Counted from the first letter of the stretch, positions 1-9,956 are shown. The stretch is 64,000 nt of DNA from Peptoclostridium litorale DSM 5388 (GCF_900141635.1 NZ_FSRH01000009.1:78592-142591); one strand, 5' to 3'. A program made the numbers and translations. The notes: a model not told the origin generated them from the sequence alone.

Positions 1-25
1 GCAAAACGGCATGTTATGTTATATC

Positions 26-60
26 GAAGGCCCAAAATCCATTTGGGCCTTCTTTTTATT
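26..60 (+). terminator. Rho-independent terminator
   Basis: An inverted repeat (GAAGGCCCAAA / TTTGGGCCTTC) is followed by a T-run on the + strand. It probably ends a plus-strand gene lying left of the window, and it faces the 3' end of the minus-strand uspA gene. Confidence 0.75.
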
Positions 61-108
61 TTCAGGCCTGCTATTGCACCGTATACTGTTCAGATTTGTA
101 ATACAGCC

Positions 109-627
109 TTACCTTATTACCATAACTGGCACAGTTGCAGTGTGAACAACCTTGTTTGTAACACTTCCCATTGTGAATCGCTTAATCCCACCCATCCCAT
201 GAGTGCACATTATGATCGCATCACAATCATCTCTGTCAGCTATCTCTATTATGGCCTCCGCCGGTATCCCAAATGCCACTACCACATCAATATCTACCCC
301 TGGAGAGTTTTCCTCTATATAGCGCTTTGCCTCCTCAACTATGGCGGCTCCCTTGACCTCGTGCTCGTCTGTATGTATGCCCTTGTTGTCCGGCTCTATC
401 CGTCCGGATTCATAAGTCTTTTCAAGCGGCCTTGGATGAAGGCTTTCCTGCGGAGACAGTGTTTCAGTTATCCTGTAGTATGTAACGCCCACTATCAGCG
501 GTATATACCCTTCCTGAACATTGAGCAGCAGTATTTTAGAACCGTATTTTTCGGCAATGCTACTTGCATAGTCAAGAGCCTTGAAGCAGTGCTTTGAACC
601 ATCAACTGGCACGAGTATCTTTTTCAT
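109..627 (-). CDS. Universal stress protein (UspA family)
   Basis: This is a cytoplasmic nucleotide-binding stress protein of about 172 residues. The N-terminus MKKILVPVDGSKHC is the typical first strand of the UspA fold. The C-terminal stretch CTHGMGGIKRFTMGSVTNKV carries the G-x2-G-x9-G-S ATP-binding signature. The start is set at the Met preceded by GGAGGGAT; the frame stays open upstream but has no better site. A segment between about residues 35 and 70 is longer than in the usual 140-residue single-domain Usp and is absent from the second Usp at 33665-34090. The exact stress role cannot be read from sequence. Confidence 0.9.
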   Translation of the reverse strand: MKKILVPVDGSKHCFKALDYASSIAEKYGSKILLLNVQEGYIPLIVGVTYYRITETLSPQESLHPRPLEKTYESGRIEPDNKGIHTDEHEVKGAAIVEEAKRYIEENSPGVDIDVVVAFGIPAEAIIEIADRDDCDAIIMCTHGMGGIKRFTMGSVTNKVVHTATVPVMVIR

Positions 628-840
628 CCCAATCCCTCCATTCATGTTATGAAAACTTTGTTTTATTCTCATATGCTATGTATACCACAAATCTCGCTTA
701 TAATTCATGAAATGGATACTACTAGTATCAATCAATTTGTTTTATGGAATTCCGCCGCCTCTAATCTGCACTCTCACGCCAGAGAGAGCGTATGTTGCGG
801 CATGTTCATCGTTATTTTAGAAGCTCAGTTTTTTCAAAAA

Positions 841-870
841 ATATAAAAGGAAGCCCGAAAGGGCTTCCCT
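841..870 (-). terminator. Terminator of hcp
   Basis: GGAAGCCC-GAAA-GGGCTTCC is a perfect 8-bp stem with a tetraloop. On the minus strand it is followed by a TTTTATAT tract, just past the hcp stop codon. Confidence 0.85.
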
Positions 871-902
871 GAATTGCTTTGTTTTCATATGGATGCTTTT
901 GA

Positions 903-2561
903 TTATTCACCCATGAAAAGTCTTACGTCGTCTTCAACTGTTCCTATGCCAGCTATTCCAAACTTTTCAACCAGCACGTTCGCAACATTCGGCGAAAGGA
1001 ACGCCGGAAGCGTAGGTCCAAGGTGTATATTCTTAACCCCAAGGTATAGCAGCGCAAGAAGTACTATTACAGCCTTTTGCTCGTACCAGGCTATGTTGTA
1101 GGCTATAGGGAGCTCGTTGACATCTTCAAGCCCGAACACCTCCTTGAGCTTGAGAGCTATCACCGCCAGAGAGTAAGAGTCGTTGCACTGACCAGCATCA
1201 AGCACTCTTGGTATTCCGCCTATGTCTCCAAGGTCAAGCTTGTTGTATCTGTATTTTGCACATCCCGCAGTAAGTATCACAGTGTCTTTTGGAAGCGCCT
1301 TCGCAAATTCAGTGTAGTAGTTTCTGTCCTTCATCCTTCCGTCGCAGCCTGCCATTACAAAGAATTTCTTTATGGCCCCGCTTTTCACAGCTTCCACGAC
1401 CTTGTCCGCAAGGGCGATAACCTGATTGTGAGCGAATCCGCCGACTATTTCTCCACTTTCTATTTCAACAGGAGGCTTGCACTTTTTAGCGTGCTCTATT
1501 ATTTCAGAGTAGTCCTTCTTTCCGTTTCCATCCTCAACTATGTGCTTGAATCCCGGGTAGCCGCATGCATTTGTAGTGTACACCCTGTCGGCGTATGAAG
1601 CGTCTTTTTTAGGCGGCACTATGCAGTTTGTAGTGAAAAGCACAGGTCCGTTGAAGCTTTCAAACTCCTCTTTTTGCATCCACCACGAGTTCCCGTAGTT
1701 TCCGTGGAAGTGAGAATATTTTTTGAAAGCAGGGTAGTAGTTTGCAGGAAGCATTTCGCTGTGAGTGTATACGTCAACGCCAGTTCCCTCTGTCTGCTCC
1801 AAAAGTGCCTGCATGTCCCTGAGGTCGTGTCCGCTTATTAGTATTCCCGGCCTGTCCCCTGCTCCTATGTTAACCTTTGTTATTTCAGGATTTCCGTAGG
1901 TCTGGGTGTTTGCCTTATCCAGTATAGCCATTGACTCTACTCCGAACTTTCCTGTCTCCATGACAAGGGCCACAAGCTCGTCAGCGCTCAAGTTGTCGTT
2001 TAGAGTATCCGCAAGCGCCTTTTCCATGAACGCAAACAGCTCCTCGTTTTCAAATCCAAGGTGCTGGGCGTGAGTAGTATAAGCCGCCATTCCCTTTACA
2101 CCGTAAATTGTAAGTTCCCTTAAAGACCTTACGTCTTCATTTTCTGTCATAAGGACTCCAACTTCTTCGCCCTTCTTGTCAAAGTCCTCAGCACTAGACC
2201 CGCTCCAAAGCGCAGCGTCGTGAACCACATCTGAAAGGTCTGCGCCTGCTTTTTCGGCCATCGCCTTCAGCTCGTCCCTAAGTCTTAGGGCCTCGCCTAT
2301 TCTATTTACAAAAACATCCCTGTCGAAATTCGCATTTGTTATTGTCGAAAAAAGACTTTCAGCCATGAACACCTTGATCTCATCCGTTGGCAGGCCTCCC
2401 TTCTCCCTGAGCTTCACGGCATAAATGGCCATTCCCTTTAGGGAATAGATGAGTACATCCTGAAGGTTAGCTACGTCCTCAGTCTTTCCGCATACCCCCA
2501 CTTTCATTGAACATCCCTTGTTCATTGCAGTTTCTTGACATTGATAGCAAAACATACTCAT
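903..2561 (-). CDS. hcp: Hybrid cluster protein (hydroxylamine reductase)
   Basis: This 552-residue cytoplasmic iron-sulfur protein reduces hydroxylamine in vitro, and in E. coli it acts as a nitric oxide reductase and S-nitrosylase. The N-terminal Cys set C5-x2-C8-x8-C17-x6-C24 binds the conventional cluster. Downstream Cys, Glu and His residues, including the GCAKYRYNK and [10 protein letters not shown] stretches, belong to the hybrid 4Fe-2S-2O cluster. The start Met lies after AAGGAGGAG. It is monocistronic, with its own terminator and a 234-bp upstream region holding two palindromes. No hcr reductase gene lies beside it. Nitrosative stress defence or nitrogen oxide metabolism is the expected role. 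Confidence 0.95.
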   Translation of the reverse strand: MSMFCYQCQETAMNKGCSMKVGVCGKTEDVANLQDVLIYSLKGMAIYAVKLREKGGLPTDEIKVFMAESLFSTITNANFDRDVFVNRIGEALRLRDELKAMAEKAGADLSDVVHDAALWSGSSAEDFDKKGEEVGVLMTENEDVRSLRELTIYGVKGMAAYTTHAQHLGFENEELFAFMEKALADTLNDNLSADELVALVMETGKFGVESMAILDKANTQTYGNPEITKVNIGAGDRPGILISGHDLRDMQALLEQTEGTGVDVYTHSEMLPANYYPAFKKYSHFHGNYGNSWWMQKEEFESFNGPVLFTTNCIVPPKKDASYADRVYTTNACGYPGFKHIVEDGNGKKDYSEIIEHAKKCKPPVEIESGEIVGGFAHNQVIALADKVVEAVKSGAIKKFFVMAGCDGRMKDRNYYTEFAKALPKDTVILTAGCAKYRYNKLDLGDIGGIPRVLDAGQCNDSYSLAVIALKLKEVFGLEDVNELPIAYNIAWYEQKAVIVLLALLYLGVKNIHLGPTLPAFLSPNVANVLVEKFGIAGIGTVEDDVRLFMGE

Positions 2562-2622
2562 ACATTACTCCTCCTTATATAATATATTCAATATAAACTC
2601 GATTGATACCTGCGCATGTCCA

Positions 2623-2646
2623 TTACATCGATGCGTCTCGATGTAA
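2623..2646. promoter_or_regulatory. Palindrome in the hcp upstream region
   Basis: TTACATCGA-n6-TCGATGTAA is a perfect 9-bp inverted repeat about 60 bp upstream of the hcp start. It could be an operator or a 5' UTR hairpin. No factor is assigned. Confidence 0.45.
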
Positions 2647-2713
2647 AATTTAATAGGTCGTTAATTTTCCAAACAGCTTTATTCAATACTACAACAACAC
2701 CATCCATAAATCT

Positions 2714-2727
2714 GTAACTCGTGTTAC
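2714..2727. promoter_or_regulatory. CRP/FNR-type operator candidate upstream of hcp
   Basis: GTAAC-TCGT-GTTAC is a perfect 5+4+5 palindrome about 150 bp upstream of hcp. The length and spacing are those of CRP/FNR-family sites. HcpR regulators of that family are known to control hcp in anaerobes. An AT-rich TATTGAATAAA stretch about 35 nt downstream on the minus strand could be the -10 region. The assignment to HcpR is inference. Confidence 0.5.
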
Positions 2728-2795
2728 GTTTTTAAATTATATTTAAAATTCACTGCAGTACAATTTATACCTCAAATTTTGAATGTCAATCCCAT

Positions 2796-3749
2796 TCATA
2801 TGGGATACTTTAAAAACTCCGGCAGCGCCGCAGCTCCCGCCACTCCCGCGTCATCTCCTAGCAATGCCAGCCTGACTCGCGCATGTGTGAGCTCATTGTA
2901 GAATATGCTTTTTTTCACATAAGAGTCCACCTTTTCCAGCAGAAAATCTCCTGCCCCCGACAGTCCGCCCCCTATGACTATTTCCTGGGGATCAATTACA
3001 TTTATTATGTTCACTATTCCAGTAGCAAGGTATTTGCAAAGCCTGTCAAAAGCCATTAGCGAAAGGACATCCCCCCGCATTGCGGCCTGGGTTATAATCT
3101 TCGAATCCACAAGCTCAACGTCTCCCCCCGCCATATCTATTGCAACAGTGTATTCGTCTCCAGCCGAGGCTATTCTTTTAAAGTACCTGACAAGCGCACT
3201 GGCCGATGCAAAAGTCTCAAGACATCCGTTTTTTCCGCATGTGCAGTTGTAGAAGTTCTCGCCTACAACCATATGTCCAATTTCCGCCCCCGCTCCGTGA
3301 AAACCTTTCATTAGCCTCCCACCGTCTATTATCCCGCTTCCGAGTCCTGTTCCAAGCGTAAGCATTACAAAGCTTTCTTTCCCCTTCATGCTTCCAAACC
3401 TGTATTCCCCGACTGCTGCAGCATTTGAATCGTTTTCAATCACACAGTCCATCCCCGTAAGTTTTTTTATGTCATCCGAAAGTGGCACATTTCTCCAGCC
3501 GAGGTTCACACATTTTATGACATTACCATATTCATCCCCCACCCCGGGAATGGCGAGCCCCACTGCCACTTTTCGCCCCCCTTCAAAATCTTTTGAAAGA
3601 GCGTTTAAAATTATGGAAATCTCTTTGACAACCGCCCCATATCCACGCCCTCTGTTTGTGGATGCGGTGATTTTTTTTATTATGCGCCCACCATCGTCTA
3701 CAATCCCAGCAGCTATATTCGTTCCCCCTATGTCCACACCTATATTCAT
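2796..3749 (-). CDS. ROK family sugar kinase (glucokinase-like)
   Basis: The product is a cytoplasmic ATP-dependent hexose kinase of the ROK family, about 317 residues. MNIGVDIGGTNIAAGIVD is the N-terminal phosphate-binding loop, LGTGLGSGIIDGG the second ATP loop, and EIGHMVV contains the usual EIGH substrate and metal motif. CTCGKNGCLE is the ROK zinc-binding CxCGxxGCxE. The start is placed at the Met following GGAGGATGCT. The open frame reaches about 30 codons further upstream, but that part shows no family similarity. Glucose is the most likely substrate; N-acetylmannosamine or allose cannot be excluded. Confidence 0.88.
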   Translation of the reverse strand: MNIGVDIGGTNIAAGIVDDGGRIIKKITASTNRGRGYGAVVKEISIILNALSKDFEGGRKVAVGLAIPGVGDEYGNVIKCVNLGWRNVPLSDDIKKLTGMDCVIENDSNAAAVGEYRFGSMKGKESFVMLTLGTGLGSGIIDGGRLMKGFHGAGAEIGHMVVGENFYNCTCGKNGCLETFASASALVRYFKRIASAGDEYTVAIDMAGGDVELVDSKIITQAAMRGDVLSLMAFDRLCKYLATGIVNIINVIDPQEIVIGGGLSGAGDFLLEKVDSYVKKSIFYNELTHARVRLALLGDDAGVAGAAALPEFLKYPI

Positions 3750-4201
3750 AGCATCCTCCATATCCACAGCTTCACTCTTGGATGTATCTGAAACCAAACA
3801 CATTTGGTAATTCGTAAAATTTATATAAGTATACCCCTGGAGCATTTTATTATAGGAATGACAGCAAAAATTTTTAAAAAATATAAAATATGTGTTAACC
3901 TTTTTGATTATATAGGTTATAATAGGGTATAAATATTATGTATTTTTCGTGTTTTAAACGCAAATAAGCCATACTAATACGCGCCATCACCATTTTTATT
4001 CTGTAGACATTTATAAATAAAGCAACTATATATTGATGATTTTCAAGGTGGAAGCAGTGTGCTTCCAGGCAGAACCAACATATAAATTCTTTTATATGTA
4101 AATATGATACTTTATTAAAATTTATATTGAAATTGAATACGTTTTGCTTTAGTCTATTTTAAACACTAAATTAGAAATTTCTATGAAGAAGGAGTGCTAC
4201 G
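3750..4201. other. Intergenic region and leader of ppdK
   Basis: No gene is seen here. A plausible ppdK promoter is TTAACC (3895-3900), 17-bp spacer, TATAAT (3918-3923). This would give a leader of about 270 nt. The leader contains a 7-bp hairpin with a 3-nt loop, GGAAGCA-GTG-TGCTTCC, at 4050-4066, without a T-run. No riboswitch class is recognised. Confidence 0.45.
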
Positions 4202-6829
4202 ATGACAAGATACGTTTACAGTTTTTCAGAAGGAACAAAGGAAATGAAGAGCCTTCTTGGCGGAAAGGGCGCAAATCTTGCTGAAATGAGCAGAATAGGG
4301 CTTCCAGTTCCTTCAGGGTTCACAATAACTACAGGTGCTTGTACAGAATATTACAACCAGAATGAACAGCTTTGGGACGAACTTTTAAACGAACTAAAGG
4401 CAAAGCTTTCAGAACTCGAAGGAAAAATGGGTAAAAAACTTGGAGACTCAAAAAATCCTCTTCTTGTTTCTGTAAGATCTGGTGCTGTTATCTCAATGCC
4501 TGGTATGATGGATACAATACTAAATCTTGGGCTTAACGACGAGTCTGTGGTTGGAATAGCAAACGCTACTAATAACGAAAGACTTGCATATGACAGCTAC
4601 AGAAGATTCATACAGATGTTCTCTGACGTGGCAATGGAAATACCAAAATACAATTTCGAGTCTGTGCTTGACAGAGTGAAAGACCAAAAAGGATATGAAA
4701 ACGATACCGAGCTTACTGTTGAAGACCTTAAATATATAGTAGGCGAGTATAAGACCATATATAGAATGCAAACTGGAAGCGAGTTCCCTTCTGATCCTCT
4801 AGAGCAGCTTCTTACTGCTGTAAAGGCTGTGTTCAGCTCATGGAACAACCCAAGAGCAAAGACATACAGAAATCTTAATGAAATACCTCACAACCTTGGT
4901 ACTGCTGTAAACGTGCAGTCTATGGTATTTGGAAACACTGGGGAAACTTCCGGAACAGGGGTTGCCTTTACAAGAAACCCTGCAACAGGTGAAAACAAGC
5001 TGTTTGGAGAATTCCTTATGAACGCTCAGGGCGAGGACGTAGTTGCCGGAATAAGAACTCCTCAATCAATAGAGCAGCTGAACGACATAATGCCTGATGT
5101 TTACAGCCAGTTCGTAGATATCACAAAGCTTCTTGAAGATCACTACAAAGACATGCAGGACATCGAGTTCACTGTTGAAGACAAAAAGCTTTATATACTT
5201 CAAACTAGAAACGGAAAGAGAACTTCTCAGGCTGCAATAAACGTGGCAGTTGACATGGTTAACGAAGGACGTATAAGCAAGGAAGATGCAATACTCAGAA
5301 TAGAGCCTAACAGAATAGACGAGCTTTTACACCCTAATTTCGAAGCAAAAGCCGTAAGCGAAGCCACAGTGCTTGCAAAAGGTCTTCCGGCATCTCCTGG
5401 AGCAGCTTCAGGAAAGGTTTACTTCAACGCCGACGATGTTGTAAGATCAAAGTCAAATGGAGAAAAATCAGTACTTGTACGTCTTGAAACTTCTCCTGAA
5501 GACATAGAGGGAATGGACTGCGCCGAAGGTATACTTACTGCAAGGGGCGGAATGACTTCTCACGCAGCAGTTGTTGCAAGAGGAATGGGCAAATGCTGTA
5601 TAGCAGGCTGCGGAAGCATAAAAATAGATGAAAACGCAAAGATTTTCACAGTTGGCGATGTCACTGTAAAAGAAGGCGACTACATCTCAATAGATGGCGG
5701 AAACGGAGAAGTATATCTTGGAGAGATTCCTAGAGTTGAACCTGAGCTTTCAGGAAGCTTCGAAGTGTTCATGAAGTGGGCTGACGAAGCAAGAAGACTT
5801 AAGGTAAGAACTAACGCGGACACTCCTAAGGACGCTCAAACAGCTGTAAACTTTGGAGCTGAAGGTATAGGTCTTTGTAGAACTGAGCACATGTTCTTCG
5901 ACAGCGAAAGAATCCCTGTTGTTAGAGAGATGATACTTGCAAAAACTCTTGAAGCAAGAACTAAAGCGCTTGACAAGCTTCTTCCTATGCAAAGGGAAGA
6001 CTTCATAGGGATATTCAAGGCTATGGGATCAAGAGCAGTTACAATAAGACTTCTCGATCCACCTCTTCACGAGTTCCTTCCACACCATGACGAGGACATA
6101 AAGCTTCTTGCTGAAAGCATGAATATATCTGAAAAAGAACTAAAGCAAAGAGTTGACGACCTTAAGGAATTCAACCCTATGCTTGGACACAGAGGATGCC
6201 GTCTTGCTGTGACATACCCAGAGATATATCAAATGCAGGCAAGAGGTATAATAGAAGGTGCGCTTTCAGTTAAGAAGGAAGGATTAGACGTAAAGCCTGA
6301 AATAATGATCCCTCTTATAGGAACTGTTCAAGAGTTCTCTTACGTTAAGGCTCTCATAACTGAAATAGCAGACAAGCTTATAGCTGAATCTGGCGTGGAG
6401 CTTGAATACCTTGTGGGAACAATGATAGAAATCCCTAGAGCTGCACTTACTGCAGATGAGATAGGAAAAGAAGCACAGTTCTTCAGCTTCGGTACTAACG
6501 ACCTTACTCAGATGGGCTTCGGATTCTCTAGAGATGATGCAGGCAAATTCCTTGGAGAGTACGAGCAAAAGGGAATACTTGAAAGAGATCCATTCCAAGT
6601 GCTTGACCAAGGCGGAATAGGAAAACTTGTAAAAATGGGCTGTGAACTTGGAAGAGAAGCAAACCCTGACATTCACCTTGGAATATGTGGAGAGCACGGA
6701 GGAGAGCCTTCATCTGTTGAATTCTGTCACAGAGTTGGTCTTGACTATGTTTCATGCTCGCCATTCAGAGTGCCTATAGCAAGACTTGCAGCTGCACATG
6801 CCGCTATCAAAGAAAAATTAGGTAAATAA
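4202..6829 (+). CDS. ppdK: Pyruvate, phosphate dikinase
   Basis: This 875-residue enzyme interconverts pyruvate, ATP and phosphate with PEP, AMP and pyrophosphate. In anaerobes it often works in glycolysis or in making PEP from amino-acid derived pyruvate. The N-terminal ATP-grasp part starts LLGGKGANLAEMSRIGLPVP. The phosphohistidine domain has GGMTSHAAVVARGMGK near residue 450, with His as the swivelling phosphate carrier. The C-terminal TIM barrel includes GLCRTEHMFF, LGHRGCRL and GTNDLTQMGFGFSRDD. The length matches the family. The start is supported by AAGGAG 8 nt upstream. It is monocistronic and ends in a double terminator. Confidence 0.97.
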   Translation: MTRYVYSFSEGTKEMKSLLGGKGANLAEMSRIGLPVPSGFTITTGACTEYYNQNEQLWDELLNELKAKLSELEGKMGKKLGDSKNPLLVSVRSGAVISMPGMMDTILNLGLNDESVVGIANATNNERLAYDSYRRFIQMFSDVAMEIPKYNFESVLDRVKDQKGYENDTELTVEDLKYIVGEYKTIYRMQTGSEFPSDPLEQLLTAVKAVFSSWNNPRAKTYRNLNEIPHNLGTAVNVQSMVFGNTGETSGTGVAFTRNPATGENKLFGEFLMNAQGEDVVAGIRTPQSIEQLNDIMPDVYSQFVDITKLLEDHYKDMQDIEFTVEDKKLYILQTRNGKRTSQAAINVAVDMVNEGRISKEDAILRIEPNRIDELLHPNFEAKAVSEATVLAKGLPASPGAASGKVYFNADDVVRSKSNGEKSVLVRLETSPEDIEGMDCAEGILTARGGMTSHAAVVARGMGKCCIAGCGSIKIDENAKIFTVGDVTVKEGDYISIDGGNGEVYLGEIPRVEPELSGSFEVFMKWADEARRLKVRTNADTPKDAQTAVNFGAEGIGLCRTEHMFFDSERIPVVREMILAKTLEARTKALDKLLPMQREDFIGIFKAMGSRAVTIRLLDPPLHEFLPHHDEDIKLLAESMNISEKELKQRVDDLKEFNPMLGHRGCRLAVTYPEIYQMQARGIIEGALSVKKEGLDVKPEIMIPLIGTVQEFSYVKALITEIADKLIAESGVELEYLVGTMIEIPRAALTADEIGKEAQFFSFGTNDLTQMGFGFSRDDAGKFLGEYEQKGILERDPFQVLDQGGIGKLVKMGCELGREANPDIHLGICGEHGGEPSSVEFCHRVGLDYVSCSPFRVPIARLAAAHAAIKEKLGK

Positions 6830-6853
6830 TCAGTATCCTATACTAAAAATAAT

Positions 6854-6919
6854 AACCCATCAGCCAAGCTGGTGGGTTTATCTTTTTAAAACCCCCGCAT
6901 CTACAGATGCGGGGGTTTT
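6854..6919. terminator. Tandem terminators between convergent genes
   Basis: Hairpin 1 (AACCCATCAGC / GCTGGTGGGTT, 6854-6878) is followed by TTTATCTTTTT and ends ppdK. Hairpin 2 (6888-6919) is a perfect 15-bp stem ending in TTTT on both strands and can also serve the facing DUF1292 gene. Confidence 0.9.
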
Positions 6920-6955
6920 AATATTCCAGTCGCATAATCAACTGGTCGTATTTTT

Positions 6956-7330
6956 TTATTCTTCGTCTTCGTCTTCAAAAAGCTCCATGAATCTCTTTGA
7001 AACAGCGTCAAACTCTTCATCATCTTCTATGTTGGAAAGTTCAACTCCTTCTTGGCTCTCGTTGAATCCATAAAGGAACACGTCTTCATGCCCCTGAGGA
7101 AGAAGTGCTATATACTCTTTTCCCGGGATGTTTTCAATATCGAAAACTCCAAGTGCTATGCACTTAAGGCTTGAACCGTCTTCAAGCACAAGGTCTATAG
7201 TTCTTTCGTCTTCTCCAGTGCATCCGCATTCATGATCGTGATCATGAGCACGCTCGTGTCCTGTGCAGTTGCATGCGTCTTTTTCTTCATTGCAACCGCA
7301 ACCGCAGCCGCATCCATTATTTTTTTCCAT
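6956..7330 (-). CDS. DUF1292 protein with Cys/His-rich N-terminal extension
   Basis: This is a cytoplasmic protein of 124 residues. From about residue 45 on it matches the DUF1292 fold (IDLVLEDGSSLKCIALGVFD followed by acidic segments), a common but uncharacterised Firmicutes family. The first 40 residues are different: a GCGCGCGCN run, further Cys at DACNC and ECGC, and an HDHDH cluster. Together they could bind a soft or transition metal. The start is the ATG after GGAGGAGATTTTT. A typical DUF1292 protein lies at 15086-15331 without this extension. The role is unknown; metal storage or sensing is inference. Confidence 0.8.
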   Translation of the reverse strand: MEKNNGCGCGCGCNEEKDACNCTGHERAHDHDHECGCTGEDERTIDLVLEDGSSLKCIALGVFDIENIPGKEYIALLPQGHEDVFLYGFNESQEGVELSNIEDDEEFDAVSKRFMELFEDEDEE

Positions 7331-7547
7331 AAAAATCTCCTCCAAGTCAAATTACTCATCTGATTTCCATTGACAACTCAAGGGTTTGATCAATCAGAGA
7401 CATGCCTGTTTAATACACTGCAGCATATCGTCCTAAAGATTCAAGCCTGTAAAAATCGTATCTTCACTTACTCATTTAAATATACCATATTAAGCACATA
7501 TGTGTATAGCTGTAACTATTATGGCAATACAATGCCGATACTAATCA

Positions 7548-8430
7548 CTATAACTTAAATTTATCCACCTGTTCCATCATTTCTTCAGCCATTTTGCTCA
7601 ACAACTGCGCCCCCGAAGAAACCTCCTCTATGGATGCACTCATTGCTTCAGCCGATGCCGCTATTTCTTCGGATGAAGCTGAAACTTCCTGCGCAACATA
7701 TGAAGCATTTTTTACCTTTTCTAAAATCTCCTCTTTTTTGCCATTTATACTGGAAGCCAGCAAGTTAACAGTCTCAATTTCGGGCACAACCATCTCCACT
7801 CCTTCAATAATCTTTTCAAACGAATCCATGGCTGTATTTATAACACCGGTCTGATTTTTGAACTCTCCCTTAATCAGTTCCGTCGTATCAATCATTGTGT
7901 TCATATCCTTAGATATCATATCCACTAAAACATTTATGCTTTCCGCAGATGCTTTTGATTGCTCTGCAAGGGTTCTTATCTCCCCTGCCACTACTGCAAA
8001 TCCATTTCCATGTTCTCCAGCCCTTGCAGCTTCAATAGATGCGTTAAGAGCCAGCAAATTAGTCTTTTCGGCAATACCATTTATGACATTTGTCATCTGA
8101 TTTATCTTTCCCATATTTTCACCGAAATCTGAAACCTTGACAACAAAATCATCAAATGAAGCTCTCACTTTTCCTACTGACTCCACAAGTGCCTCCATGC
8201 TTTCGCTGCTTTCAAAAGCCAGATTCCGAGCCTCCTTGGCACTTGAGTCAACTTCTTGTATCGACTTTGCAATTCCGCCTATTTCTTCTCCAAATCTAGT
8301 ATACCTGCACTTTCTCAATTGTGGTTTTCAAATCGTCCACTTTAATGTCTATCCCCATAACCCCAAGCAGAATTCCTTCTTTTCACTTTAAAAAGTCCAT
8401 CCTTGCAAGTCAATAATTTCACAGTCTGCT
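7548..8430 (-). pseudogene. Decayed methyl-accepting chemotaxis protein
   Basis: The intact frame 7548-8318 encodes only the cytoplasmic signalling part of a chemoreceptor. It includes the hairpin tip ([35 protein letters not shown]) and flanking methylation helices. It starts at a chance TTG. Directly upstream, in another frame, lies [20 protein letters not shown], which is the end of an extracellular Cache sensor domain, interrupted by TAG and TGA. No transmembrane segments, HAMP domain or ribosome binding site remain. I read this as a receptor gene truncated at its 5' end and frameshifted. Translation of the remaining frame as a soluble fragment cannot be ruled out. Confidence 0.8.
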
Positions 8431-8492
8431 CAATAAAAAATGACCCCTATGAACTCATTTGAAATTCACGACGGCCATTTGTTCCACGCGAA

Positions 8493-9956
8493 TCATGTTT
8501 TTATGTTCTTGGGGATTTCAAACCAGAATTCGACGCCTTCGTCCCTGTTAAAGACCCCGTAGCTCCCAGAGTGGATATTAATTATCTCTCTCACTATCGA
8601 AAGCCCGAGTCCGCTTCCACCCTTACTTCTGCTTCTCGCCTTGTCAAGTTTGTAAAAAGAGCTCCATATCATGTCAATCTCATCTTCAGGTATGCTGCTT
8701 CCCGAGTTGTATACGCCAAATCTTACAGCTTCCTCCTTTTCTTCGACTGCAGCCTCTATTTCGCCACCTTCCCGCACGTTTTTTATGGCGTTTTGAATAT
8801 AGTTGAGAATAGCTCTTTCTATTTTCCCCCGGTCTGCAAACACAACAAAATCCTCGCCTTTTATATCCGTTTTTATCTCTACATTTTTTCCCCCTGCCAT
8901 CAAGCTGTGCTTTTTGGATATTTCGACTGCAATCTCAACCATGTCAAACTCCGACATTTTCATTTCAGCCTTTCCCGACTCGAGCCTCGAAAGCTCCAAA
9001 AGCTCGTTTACCAGGCTTCCCATCCTTCCCGACTCGTCCTGTATGACTTCGCAGTAGAAGTTTTTCCGCTCATCGTCGGCGACATTATCCATAAGGCCTT
9101 CGCTATAGCCTTGTATGAGAGCAACCGGAGTCTTGAGTTCATGCGATACGGCAGATATGAAGTCCTTTCTCATTTTGTCTATCTTCTTTTCCTTTTCTAT
9201 TTCAAGCTTCAGCTGCTCATTTGCGCTGTTAAGGCTGCCTATTACAGCTTCAAGCCTGGATGACATGCTGTTTATGCTCTTTCCAAGCCTTCCTATTTCA
9301 TCACGGCGCTCCCCCTCATACCTCGCTTTAAAGTCAAGGTTTTCAACTGAATTTGCAACCTCTCCTATCTTCCTTATAGGATCGGCTATGCTTCTCGCCA
9401 TGAAATAAGATACAGCCAGCCCTATCAAAAGGGCCACCGATGACACATATATCGAAAACCGCTGGTTTGCATATACATTTTCCCTAATAGCCCCCATTGA
9501 CGACTGGGCTATTACTACATATCCATTTTCAAGCCTTCTTGCATAGGTCAAAAACTGGGCTCCCAGCATGGGATGCTCGTATATTCCAAACAGTTCACCT
9601 TTCTCTTCCATGGCACTTACTATTTCTCTGCTTACCCCCGCCATTCCGCCCTGTCCCATCATGGCTCCCCTGCCAAAGCTTTCGGGATACACAGTTTCAT
9701 AATCCACAGTCAGGATATGAAATTTAATACCCTTCTCCTCTTCAATCTCTGAAATTCGGGCATGAATTTCCGTCTGTGCATAGCCCTCGCCTATAATCTC
9801 TTCTATATTAATTATACCGCTTTGGAGCTGCCCCTTTTTTATGCCCGTGTAATATCTTTCAAAATACACCGAATTCAAAATCAAAAATAGCACAAGTATT
9901 GAGCATACTATCCCTGTGGTATATACAAACAGCCTCGCCATTATGGATTTTTTCAT
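8493..9956 (-). CDS. Sensor histidine kinase with HAMP domain
   Basis: This is a 487-residue membrane sensor of a two-component system. One membrane helix spans about residues 10-28 and a second about 165-185, enclosing an extracellular sensor loop of about 135 residues. The loop holds the Met/Gly-rich stretch GRGAMMGQGGMAG. HAMP follows (ARSIADPIRKIGEVA), then HisKA with the phosphoacceptor in SAVSHELKTPVALIQGYSEG, and a HATPase with GGSGLGLSIVREI. Its ATG overlaps the stop of the upstream response regulator gene by four bases, so the two are cotranscribed and translationally coupled. The stimulus is unknown. Confidence 0.93.
   Translation of the reverse strand: MKKSIMARLFVYTTGIVCSILVLFLILNSVYFERYYTGIKKGQLQSGIINIEEIIGEGYAQTEIHARISEIEEEKGIKFHILTVDYETVYPESFGRGAMMGQGGMAGVSREIVSAMEEKGELFGIYEHPMLGAQFLTYARRLENGYVVIAQSSMGAIRENVYANQRFSIYVSSVALLIGLAVSYFMARSIADPIRKIGEVANSVENLDFKARYEGERRDEIGRLGKSINSMSSRLEAVIGSLNSANEQLKLEIEKEKKIDKMRKDFISAVSHELKTPVALIQGYSEGLMDNVADDERKNFYCEVIQDESGRMGSLVNELLELSRLESGKAEMKMSEFDMVEIAVEISKKHSLMAGGKNVEIKTDIKGEDFVVFADRGKIERAILNYIQNAIKNVREGGEIEAAVEEKEEAVRFGVYNSGSSIPEDEIDMIWSSFYKLDKARSRSKGGSGLGLSIVREIINIHSGSYGVFNRDEGVEFWFEIPKNIKT

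Noticed and set aside
3750..3845. N-terminal extension of the ROK kinase
   Set aside because: The extra codons show no family similarity, while the Met at 3749 has GGAGG at the right distance and the family N-terminus.
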